DNA from: Sympetrum striolatum
Taxonomy: Eukaryota; Arthropoda; Insecta; Odonata; Libellulidae
NCBI GenBank assembly: GCA_947579665.1
Contig: CANPUZ010000031.1
Span: 1-64,000 of the forward strand
Direction of reading: 5' to 3'
DNA length: 64,000 bases
Position 1 is the stretch's first letter. Each line of letters opens with the position of its first letter. Position numbers and translations under genes: made by a program. Of this stretch, positions 15,801-27,800 are shown one piece after another. The notes beneath the pieces were generated by a model. It had not been told where the DNA came from. It was given only the letters and a program-made list of their open reading frames with translations, and ran no database searches.

Positions 15801-18800
15801 TCCTCTAAATTCACTTTAAAATTCAAAGTATAAGAGGTGAAATATCAGCATTCAAAATCACTCCCACAAATTTCTACAGAACTAATAATTTTCCTGAAGA
15901 CAAATAGAGACAAGCCTTTCAAAATAAAGTCTCTTAAGCTGAAATACAATCAAGAGATAACAATAGTTAGGAATCACAGAGTTTGCTCGTTAATTACATT
16001 TGCTAATTACGTATAGTAACCCCTGTCAGAAACAAAGTTTAGAGAGAACATTTTCTACACCACGTGATTAATAATTGACTAAGCTAAGTCAGTCCCTCTA
16101 CATAAACTGTTTATTTGCAGCAATAAAATATTTTTATATCCAGCGTCACCTATTGCATTTTTTTATAGATACTGTATATATTTTTACTTTCTCCATATAC
16201 GAAGTATAGAGAAAGTATTGTTTTCATGAAAAAATTCGACTTCGAGATTTCAACGGAAATACATGTTTTGGGGTCCCTAGAACACGTTTTGACCATTTTC
16301 GGAATGATGTCTATGTGTATGTGTGTGTGTGCGTGTGTGTGTGTTAGAGGTCTGCATGGGCCGAAAATTTCAACCCAACGGCCCGTCCGTTGTTGAGCCC
16401 GAGCCCGGCCCGGCCCGAACGTATGAAAAAATTTTCGAGCCCGAGCCCGGCCCGGCCCGAACGTAGAAACAGTACATTTATTTCACTTCTTCAGCAATGC
16501 CAAAATATATAGAAACTAGATTAAATGAAAATTAATCAATAATTTCGTATTTTTTTGTCATAGAAGTTTTAATTTATTTTGTAAGTGATTGTACTGAACA
16601 AATGATAAATAAAATAAATAATGTTAGCAAGTAATTGATAATTTGTTCTGAAAAAAGGACAGTAATTTCATGTCATGATGGTCTTCAGCGAAAAAAGTTG
16701 TCAAACATATGTCCAGGGGCCTTTTACGAAAAAATGTATCACTTGATAAGTATCTACATCGCAGTAATTTACATTGCATGATAAGGCTGGTGGTCGCACA
16801 AAGGCTCCGTCATATGCTAATTACATAATAAACACTTATCTGAATAAGTAAATGGCAAGTAGAAGCGTTTCGGTTAATAGATTCTATATTTCTACTCATG
16901 AAATAAAATTCCAATATTAGAAGTATAAGTTGCTATAAATAGGGTTAGGTTGCTAGTGACGCTTTAAAATATTGTTCTCCCATCAATCAGGTTAATCTAT
17001 ACTATCTAATCTAACGGTGAAAACCTTAACTATTGATTCAAAAATCACTGTGGCTATCCATGAGAATTTTTTGTTTACAACCTCAAACTTTCCCGGAATA
17101 TTTCGTTTATTTCATTGCTGTTCTCGCAATTCAAATAAAAAGCAATATTCCACGACTGAAATAAAAGTATTCATTCAATTTTCTTTCTTTTGGTACTTGT
17201 CGCGACTTCGTACGACCTCTTTTACTAATTTAATTTTGCAAAATAAACGGACCCAGCATGCGATAAAAAATAGATTTACGTTCAAACCTTATGGAAAATT
17301 ATTCATGGGCCCAGGCCCGGCCCGAGCCCGATAGACTGCCTGCTTACCCTGCCCGAACCCGGCCCGAGCCCGAAAGACGTCCTGCTTACCCGGTCCGAGC
17401 CCGGCCCATGCAGACCTCTAGTGTGTGTGTATGTGTGTGTGTGATAGTGGGCGCTCTAACGGGAAAACTATTAGTCGTATCAATACCAAACTTCATATAT
17501 AGTACTGTGGTGTGTGCTGTCAGAGTTGATTAGTTTTTGGAGTAAATCGGCCAACCGGAAGTCGAGCTTTATTCATTAAAGCTCATTTCCGGTTTTCAAA
17601 ATATCTCCATAAATATGATATACGAGTAAAATGTAGCTTGCATACTGCAAGCAGATCGGCAATACTAATTTCATATCGGCATCATATCGGGACGGTCCTC
17701 AAAAGAAAAAAAAAAGGATTTAATTTTTTCTTAAAATTCGCTGAAATTTAATCGTCTGGCATCGAACCCAGGTCATACTGGTCAACCTATTATGAAACAG
17801 ATTAGAAGATCACCATCTCTAACTATGTGTGAAAATTCATTCAGAAATATTGGCTACAACTGCCTCAAAAGAAGTTCTAATTTTCACGAATGTAATTGGC
17901 ACTCGGGACTCGAACCAAGGACGATCCTGGAAATCTAAAAGATGTTTCTGAAAGTTATTAATGATCTCTATCTATATGCCGAATTTCAAGTTTCTATATT
18001 ACTGGGAAAGTTTTCAAAATAATTCCTAAAAATCGGATCAACTTCTGATTGCAAAGACACCTGGTGTCGAACCCAGGACACATTGATAAATGTGAATGCA
18101 CAGTTTGATTTGTAAGGACTTGCTCTTCTATCATGCAAAGTTTGAAGCCGATAACATGCCGGGAAGTACCTAAATTTTGTTTCCGTTATCTCCGTAAGAA
18201 ATGCATTGAGAAAAGCAAATGGCCCTCTGGGATCGAACCAAGGACCATCAGCGAACATGAAAAAGTTGATTATGGAATATATTCATGATATCTATCCACG
18301 TGCTGAGTTTCAAGTATCCATGTTATCGGGAAAGGATAAAAAAAAATCTAAAAAATCGCCGCAATGCATTTTAAACGGCCGATTTTTGCCCCGACCTAGC
18401 ATCGAACCATGGACCATATTCGGCGATGTCTTTTTGATTTTCGTTGGATATCTACGGCTTCTAGCGATTTCTCGAATTTCATCACTCCCCTTTTCCGGGA
18501 AGTGCACCAAAAAAATTTTCGAAAATCCCCGCCATGTATCCTTATGGAGAAAATCGCGACTTTGGGGCCTTCTGGAATCGAACCCATGACACTGAAGTTC
18601 AATATCGGATTTATTCTGGAGATTACTCGTTATGGCTAATACGTCATAAAAATTTCAAGTCGGTGGCACTTGTGGAACATGGATAGAATTTTGATCCCCT
18701 ATGAATGAATGAGTGAGTGTGTATATAGGTTAGGGTGTCCCGAAAAAAAACTTTTTTCGAAAAGTGAAGTCCGCTAGTGCGGAAAAGTTGTCATTGGTGG

Positions 18801-21800
18801 CACTAAACACGTGTGATTTTTCCCAGAATTTTCGGATGACGTTCTGAGGTTCCGCATCGACTTTGAAAATGTCATGGTTTTGGGTAGGCAACCCGCACAA
18901 CAGCTCCCGCGTTTTTAGCTGTTTTCGAGTGTCTTACGCCCGTTTGCGCGGGTTTTTCGAGCTAAATATGTTGATACATATTTACGATGTTCCTAACAGT
19001 GTGTGGACGTATGGAACGTGTCATTCGAATTATCATATATTTATTTTTAGTAGTAGAGGCAAGCAAAGTGCGTTTTTCACGGGAAAATGGAAGTCGTTTG
19101 CTGATTTTCGAGGTATCACTACTTGATAACCCATAAAGTCCAATGTATTTTTCGGGTGTATATGAATAATGCTTGGAAGTTTCACTTGCTGAATGACTCA
19201 TACGCCTCGCACGGCCCGGCCACTGATAAATAAATCAAGATTATCTTTACCAAATGCAGCGGAGGCAGTAATGAGAACGGGCGTCTCGAGGAGGGCCGCT
19301 GCTCTTATTATATCTTCGACACTGGAAGACGCCGGTCTTGTAACAGCGGAAAATACGGCAAAAGTAGTGGATAAGAATAAACTGACCAGAGAACTCGCCA
19401 AAGTGCAAGAGAAAAATCGGCCTGCGACAGAAGAGCCAAGGACAGTAAGAGGTCTTTACTTTGACGGGAGGAAGGACCGCACCTTTGTGAAGAATAGTAG
19501 TGGCAAATTTTGCAACACTGTGACAGAAGAGGAGCACATCTGCTTGGTAGAAGAACCTGGGACGGCGTACTTAGGCCATGTTACTCCGCGTTCCGGCGTA
19601 GCCCAAGATATTAGTGACAGCGTTATGACATTTTTCCAGGAGGAAAACGTGAACAAGTCGGGGCTTGAAGTCTTAGGATGCGACGGTACACCTGTAAATA
19701 CCGGACGAAAGAACGGAGCCATGAGGAAGATTGAAGAAAAAGTAGGTTCGCCTCTGCAACACGTAGTCTGCCTCCTGCACTTCAACGAGCTCCCTCTAAG
19801 GCACCTCATGCGGCATCTCGATGGAGCGACAAAAAGTCCCAAAACAACGTCTGGACCCATTGGACAGGCCATTTTGACCTGCGAAAACCTGCCAGTCACT
19901 CAGTTCGAGAGGATTCGCGTCGATTGGATTGACGAATTTAAGGACATAAGTGATCTCAGTACTGACCAGGAGTATCTCCTCAAGCTATGTGAGTGTGTTT
20001 CGAATGGAGTGTGTCCCACCGATTCAGCCAAAAGGAAGCCCGGACCCGTCGTGCAGTCAAGGTGGCTCACAACCTCAAGTAAGATTCTGAGGCTTTATGT
20101 CAGCACCAAGAAACCCACTCGGCAGTTGCAACTTTAGGCCCAGTATGTCATGAGGGTGTACGCATTTTCGTGGTTTTCAATCAAGAAGTTTTCCAGCATC
20201 AGCGATGGCTCCAGGCATATGTGGAGGGTCATTGAACTGTCGCGGTTCCTGCCGACTGCAGAAAGAACTGTCGTGCAAAACGCAATACAAGTAAATGCGT
20301 GTTTTGGGCACCACGAGAATCTTCTCCTTGCCATGGCTACTGACAACGATCCAAACCTGCGAAAACTAGCATGGAGAAGGATTAAAAAAGCCCGAAAAAT
20401 GCGTACGGAGAAAAAAATTCGTGAGTTCGTCGTGCCTTTCATTGATATGGAGGCGTCGTCCTACGTGGAAATGATTGATTGGGCGTCCTGTGCCTTGACG
20501 GAGCCTCCCCTCACCAAGGGCATCACAGATGAAGAGGTAGAAGAAAATATCAAAACCGCAACTATGGCACCTACCCGGATCACCTGCTTCCTTTGCCATA
20601 CCCAAGGCGTGGAAAGGCTCATCAAAACAGTTACCGAGGCGTCGGCAAAGGTCTACGGTGGGAGGGCCCGCGATGACTACATCCGGGGGCAAATCGCATC
20701 CCGACAACGCATGCCAGCACTGACCTCTAAACAAGCCTATGTCCCCAAGAAGAAGAAGAAGACCTGAGAAGTACCTCAAGGCAAAGTGCCTGCTTCATTT
20801 ACGCCATAAGCAGAACGGCGTATAATAGGGTGGGCGGGTGGGTGGAGCTCGATGTCCAACCACCTCCGCGCGGTGAGCTCTGGGTTATTTTCGAAAGTTA
20901 GATTCGAAAATAAGCGAAGAGTTGGACTTAATGGGTTATCAAGTAGTGATACCTCGAAAATCAGCAAACGACTTCCATTTTCCCGTGAAAAACGCACTTT
21001 GCTTGCCTCTACTACTAAAAATAAATATATAATAATTCGAAATGACACGTTCCATACGTCCACACACTGTTAGGAACATCGTAGACTGATATTTAGCTCG
21101 AAAAACCCGCGCAAACGGGCGTAAGACATTCGAAAATCCGCTAAAAACGCGGGAGCTGTTGTGCGGGTTGCCTACCCAAACCATGACATTTTCAAAGTCG
21201 ATGCGGAACCTCAGAACGTCATCCGAAAATTCTGGGAAAAATCACACGTGTTTAGTGCCACCAATGACAACTTTTCCGCACTAGCGGACTTCACTTTTCG
21301 AAAAAAGTTTTTTTTCGGGACACCCTAATATAGGTATATCCGGAGAAGCGTCTATATATAATAGATACGTAAATTGTATTAATTATAAAAGTTTTAGATA
21401 ATATAATTTACTATAACTTTTGTATTTAACATATTTTTGTATCACCGGTTGATTAGGAGTTATTCGTGAAACACTGATAAACCGGAAGAAGATGATTATG
21501 TACTTTGTGGGCGCTCTAACATGAAAACTATTTGGCGGATCAACACCAAATTTCATATGAAGAACTTCTATTACAGTCGTAAGAGTTGATTCGGTTTACC
21601 GGAAGTTGACCTTCATTCTTCAAAGCTCATTTCCGGTTTTCAAAATATCTCCATAAATATGATATTTAGGTATATACTATTATGTATAAATGTTTTAGAA
21701 AATAAAATTTACTATAACTTTTGTATGAAACATATTTTTGTTTCACTGATTGTGTAGGAGTTATTCATGAAATACTAATAAACCGGAAGTTGCCGATTAC

Positions 21801-24800
21801 TTACTTTGTGGGCACCCTGGGCTCTATGGGCGAAAGGCAAATTTCATCGTTTTTCATCGATCATGTCCCGAAAATCATTATTTGTAATTTTTGTGACGTC
21901 AAAGATAATAATATATAAATTAATCACTCATCTACCAAGTTTAGATGGAATATATAGTTCGAAATTACTGTTGTAGATAAATATTTACATCTTATATATG
22001 GAGAAAGTCATGTGCTGGCCACATCAGATTTTTTTAAATAAAAATTAAAGTACACAATGAGATCCCCATGTGACTTGTTTATAGTCAGTTCTGATTATTA
22101 TTTTTTCATAACATAATGAAACAATTAATTTAAAATCTATACTAGCGACACAAACTTGTTTAGCAAGATGAGAATGGCCTATCTACAGTGAAATTTAAAG
22201 TTTGAATCAATCTTGGAGCAGATGCTTGAATTAACTTGTCCTTACAGTAATTTGCCAAAGATGGATGCTGATTGAGAGCAAGCAAATAATAAAATAAGGC
22301 TTAATATATGCATTATTAAAATTAATTAAGTAACTAAAATCAATAAACATTTTAAAAAACCTATAGTTCAAGCTTTCATAGCATATACATTGTTCTTAAG
22401 TATTTGAAAATGGCAAAATGAATAAAACTGGCGAAATTTATGAATAAATGTATTACACTTGAATGAAATTTTCTAAATTTAACAAGTAGACAAATGGATG
22501 ATTGAATGTAGCCAACATAGTCAACAGGTGACTACTGCAATGCTTGATTTTCATGGTTGTTGATGGTTTACTATGTTTGTCATCACTAGGTCATCAGCAG
22601 CTCAAATACTCGCTCCTTCCACCATCAGAACCTCTAAAGCAGTGCTCCGCAACCTTTTCTCATCCACGACACACCAAAATTCTTCCTAGAATTCCTCGGC
22701 ACACCAAAACTAAAATATGCAGGTATTAAATTGATACACAAATTTTACTATACTCTACAAATTTAGTTATAATAATTATTCTATGCTACATTTTAAAAAT
22801 AGACAATATTTTGAAAAATAATTTTTCATTGTGTATTAAATACATAATAAAAAATTGTAAAATGTCAAATACATTGAATTTGACCATGGCACACTTGTGC
22901 CCAGCTCACGGCGCACCAGTGTGTCACAGCACACCGGGTGTTAGCACTGCTCTAAAGGGAAGGAGGCAAGATTAGAAGTAAGATGTTTCCTCATTGAGGG
23001 ATGTGAGTGAACATGTAAATTACAATGAGACTTTGAATACCACATTTGATTGCAATCTATAAGGATTAACCACATGAATGCCCTTATTTTGCATACCTCA
23101 GTAGCTTTAGTATTAACACAGTCATGAACAAAATTGAAACAAATGTAAATAAAAGAATAATTATTCATGTACAGGATGGTACCAAAGAACGAATGAAATA
23201 TAATTCATTCATGAAAATATGATAGCAAGAACTGTTGATAATCAATTAAAGAAGAATATCAGGCCAAGTTAATTGATACTTGCCTTTCATAACAATTAAT
23301 TGAACCCTTCACTTTGTTGGTTAGACACCACTCAGGCAAAAACTTAACTATGAAACGTCCATTCATTTTAAAGAAACTGTTACGCCACTAATAATAAATT
23401 TTATTTGTTGTAAAAGACTTTCAAGGAAAAACGTGGCCATTGAAAATATATTGGAGGTTTACTTTTCAAACACACAGAATCAAGGTAGACCAAAGCCACC
23501 TCTGACTCAAGAATTTTACCACAATAGATAGATGGGAGTATTTCTCAACTTTAAAAGAAGCAGTTGAAAATACACAAAATACTTTTCAATTATTCTTTTA
23601 TCAAGAAACAATGCAAAGTTCATGGTACAGCTATTTATGTAGGATGAATTGGCATATGTCCTTAAATACGCCCATAAATGAAGATTTTAAGCTAGGTAGA
23701 AGATTAAATTGGACTGTGGATAAGACACTGAAAAATTGCTCCAAAATTGAAAGAAATTTCATTTGAAATGAACTCTCCTTAACAACTACTGCACAAGATT
23801 CTTATGGTATATTCATAATCAGAGAACTAACATGTAGCGAAAATCAATGGTAGAGACGAGGGCTTCTGGACTCATATCTACCAACAGCTTCCAAAGAGGT
23901 TTCTTCTCAATTCGTGCCCACAAATCCCAGAGGGCATTGACAATAGCAGCTGCTGCTAAGTGAATTACACCTTTTTCCGGACCAACCTTCAAGTTAAGAG
24001 TATCAAATGTTTAGGAAAATATTAACCAGAGCCTTGATCCAATTGTTTAGCAAGCCTCTAAACTAACTAAACAGAATAAGTGATGGGAAAATGCATGATA
24101 CACATGCTTGAAGTTTAGAGAAGAAATGAAGGAGAAAAATTCTGTCACAGCCAGGATTTGAACCTGGATCTTCCACTTGCCAGATACTTCATCTAATGAA
24201 GCTACTGAGAAAGCACATTCTCCCCTTCATTTCTGATGCTATGATGGAACAGGGTGTGCTGTCTGCACCCTCCAGAGCACACTTTGTCCCATCATAGTAT
24301 CAGATATGAATGTGCTGTCGCAGTGGCGCAGCCAGGATTTGCCAATGGGAGGGGTCCAAGGAAACAAAAAATGTCTAACTTACAGGGGCTAGTTTATTCA
24401 TGCCCGTTACTTACTACAATTACGTCAATTTTTTCAAAAACTAAATTAATTGAAAACTAGAGGAGTTTAACGCTTATATGGCAAACTTATTAATCTTTCC
24501 AACATAGTAGTTTACATAACCGAACTATTGGAAACTTATCATAAGTGTTGTTTGGATACATCCAATATTTATTAAAAAGTCATTTGTTCTATGCTGAAGT
24601 TTTTTAGTGTTGTAGATATAAACTTCCCGAGTCATTGAGAGTTCTTTCTTCCAAGAGGTTGCCAAGCGTGACAAGGAAAAAAGTTGGTAACGATTATTTA
24701 GCGACATAAAACGTAATATACACTCATTAGATCCCCACATAGGCGCGCACATGCTTATTTGAATATCTTTCGTTATTAGACTATGTCATAAGCAAGTCTC

Positions 24801-27800
24801 TTAGGAGTGACTTCATCCCTTGTTTTTAAGATTAACTCATCTTTTGAGAAACAAAATATCATTTATATCAGATGGTTTCGCTTCGTTAAAAAATCATTTA
24901 TATCACAATTTTCTGGTAGGCTTACAAGTAAGTCTGATTTTGTTATTTATGTATTAGCTAAGTATTCAATTGAATGTGTCACAAACCGAGCATTAAAAAT
25001 TTGGCTGCATTAAAAAATACAGTATACTCTTGATTATAGTTGATATTATAAGTAAATTTGCAGAATTAAAGTTACTTACCAAAGTGAAAAAAATGAAGTC
25101 GTCAACTTACAATTATTTAGACTAATCAATAGTTAGGTTGCATATCCAGCAGAGAGCTGACAAAACCCAGTATTATGCACTGTTTTAAAAGAAAATAAAA
25201 ATTTTCATTTAGTTGATTTTGAAAAATTGAAATTTTGAAGTGGCATTGCATGAGCATGTGGTTGACAGAATAAGTCATGATATTTGTTGGATTCTATTAC
25301 CAGAGAAAAATTGGCTGCATCGAAAAGGAAGCTAGAGAATTTAAGCCACAGTTTTAACAGTTCATCAAATTTATTTCAAGCTATCAAGTCACTGTTCCGA
25401 TAAATCTGTGCATACCATACGTGCTAAATACCTTTCAGCTGACTGATTTGCTTCCAAAATCGTACATTATTAATAATATCATCGACAATTATTTTTTAGT
25501 GATATCTTGTATTTCTCCAATACTTTTTCAAATTTCTACGGAAATTCGGTTATCGAATTATTTTCTTAAACACACAGCAAATTAATAGGTAATCATATAC
25601 AGACTTTAAAGCGTCCAGAATGCGTAATAAAGGAACAAGTAGGTTTGCAATTGTCGCTAAACTCATCTTCAGGTGTGCCATCCGATAACAACCCTAAAAA
25701 ATCCTAATTTATGCATCTAATAATGGTCATTTCAGAAAAAACAATTAGCCATTGACTTACATTTTTCCGATAGAGGCTTTTAGCTATTCGCGGACTGTGA
25801 AAAAAATTTCGGATGTCCATCTGTACCTTATGAAATCCAAACTAAACTCTCCTTTGAACTGTTCACTGTGAATTTCTCAAAAGCATTACTCACAAGCCTA
25901 GCTTTGCATTCACACCCTAAAAACAGTCACATGCAGAAGATCTAACTGAGGGTTTTATCAATCTGTTTGTTTCTCAAGCGTAATCTTAATCTCTGTTTCA
26001 GGGTGAAGTTTCGAATTACTTCTCAAGTGTTCCCTTATATTTTTATGAGTAAACGAATCAGCACTTTAGAATTTTTCTCATGGGAATCTTATCTTATGGC
26101 GTGAGTTATCTAACTAAAGGATAGGCTTAAGAAGTGCACGCATTGAACATTGTGTGCGAATCACTCGTATCTTAGCGTCCCATTGATATCGATGTCGGCT
26201 TTAATCCTACTCTGCTACCAAAAACATCACCTTAGCTGAAATCGGAGCCATATTTACGGGTAAGCGAAGCTTTCGCTGAATTTACCAAGCAAACCGTGAC
26301 TATTTATAGCAGTGTATCTATAAGACTTGCGTGATGAATGGGGTTTTGTACTCTTCAGTAGAAAAAAAAGCTTAGAGTTAGTCATACGACTTGACTCTTG
26401 GGGGGGGGGTTTGAACCCCTAAAACCTCCCCCTAGCTGCGCCACTTTGCTGTCGCTGTAGCTTAATTGGATGAAGCATCCACCCAGCAAGTGGAAGATCG
26501 GGGATCGAGTCCTGGCTGTGGCAGAATTTTTCTCCTTCATTTCTTCTCTAACTAAACTGAACTAAATGTTATCAAACTTTTTATAATTGCTGAATACAAA
26601 ACGAATTTATAAACCTTGATATGGCTCCTTATTAAATGTTACACTAAGGCAGAGTTTCCCAAACTTTTTCTGCAATGGAACACTTCGCAAACCTGCAAAG
26701 TTTAACAGAACACTTAGCAAACCTGGGAAGTATAGCGGAACACTATGCTTATATTTAGGTTAGGTAATTCTAATTTTAAAATTTAAAAAATCATTTAATT
26801 TAAACAAATAATTTTTTTAGCGATTATTTTTAAATATAAAACTATAATATTGTAATAAAAACATAATATCCAAAATATGAATCAATAAAGTATTTAATGT
26901 CTTTTATTCTCCAATTCTCCATTGACACTCCAAATTGTCACAGAACAACTATTCAGGTTCAGCGGATCACCGGTGTTCCGCGGAACATAGTTTGGGAAAC
27001 CCTGCAATAAGGTATAAAGTTCACTGATTTCCAACAATACTGAAAGCTGTACTATAGTATAGTCAACTTTAGTATTGACACATTTAATCCATGCTAGTTT
27101 CCTTCTGTTTGATATTCTTACAAAATATGGGTTTTTTAGAGGAAAAAAGTTTTTTTCGATCAATTGTCCAATTTCAACTGCAATTCTTAATTCACATTAA
27201 ATACCATTTTAAATTCTTTTGGGCAAGCATTACTTAATGAAGTGAGATGGACAAAAGGGACCAAAGCTTCATAGAAGTATTTTCATCATATACCACGACA
27301 ATTATTTTTCTAGAAAGTGAAAGTCATACCTTTTACACAAAGTCACTTTCATAAAATAAGACTGAAAATACATCCCAGTATTACAATTATAAAACTGCAG
27401 GAAATCAACCAGCACAACTAATAAGCATTGAAATATTTGCAGCTACTTTCAAGAAAACATCTAACATTCAGTTAAGTAGGAAGTCAAGAAATATGATATT
27501 CCATTTACTGTTGTTTGCAGTAACAAAATACCTCTGAAGAAAAAAGAATCTTATCTCACCCAAGATAAGATTCCAAATTATATCCTTGGATAATTTTCAA
27601 AGTGGACTCATACCCATCTCAACTGCGATTCACTTGTTAAAGAACGCCAAAATCCAGCAAAATTTCCAAAAACATCAGTTGTATCTTTTCCACAGATAAT
27701 AAAAGACAATGCCTTTACAGCAGCAACAACTGAAAAATGAAATTAGGAAAGAGAATCAAAAATGTATTTCCAATACCTTGAAACATTTACTAAAAGAAGT

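Larger units (their letters stand above)
18731..21327 (+). mobile_element. young hAT-like transposon with ~400-bp inverted repeats
   Basis: 2,597 bp. Ends TAGGGTGTCCCG.., flanked by a perfect 8-bp duplication ATATAGGT (18723-18730 and 21328-21335). Long inverted arms span 18731-19143 and 20932-21327; the outer ~160 bp appear identical. It encodes one 525-codon transposase-like frame with a single TAG. The TAGGG terminus and 8-bp duplication fit hAT; the long arms are unusual for that group. It is inserted in the Helitron-like element. Confidence 0.85.
17623..21365 (-). mobile_element. Helitron-like element (family 2), broken by a hAT-like element
   Basis: On the minus strand it starts A|TCTATTATATATAGACGCTT (21365) and ends with hairpin GCTTGCAGTATGCAAGC followed by TACATTTTACTCG near 17623. 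The end resembles Helitron family 1 but has CTCG rather than CTRR. The element body without the 2.6-kb insertion is ~1.1 kb. Related copies lie at 45572-46381, 47053-47415, 10010-10485 and 63936 onward. Confidence 0.65.
16186..22008. mobile_element. composite inverted-repeat element with nested insertions
   Basis: The left end ACTTTCTCCATATACGAAG and right end ..CTTATATATGGAGAAAGT share the inverted terminus ACTTTCTCCATATA. The first 33 bp also form a hairpin (TACTTTCTC..GAGAAAGTA). A reverse-oriented relative lies at 44560-45085. Within it lie a hAT MITE (16345-17420), a Helitron-like element (17623-21365) and, inside that, a hAT-like element (18731-21327). Superfamily unknown; no transposase of its own is visible. 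Confidence 0.6.

Noticed and set aside
18206..18589. 127-codon plus-strand frame
   Set aside because: Lies in the ~160-bp repeat array; repeated 'SNQGPS/IEPW' words come from the 'tcgaacc' DNA motif rather than from a protein.
17750..18600. CRISPR-like array
   Set aside because: Units are long, degenerate and part of a dispersed eukaryotic transposon; no short identical repeats or cas genes.
19456..19899. 147-codon minus-strand frame
   Set aside because: Antisense to the hAT-like transposase, which carries recognisable motifs on the plus strand.
24150..24235. tRNA gene
   Set aside because: A- and B-box-like words are present but no acceptor stem pairs; treated as a tRNA-derived repeat.
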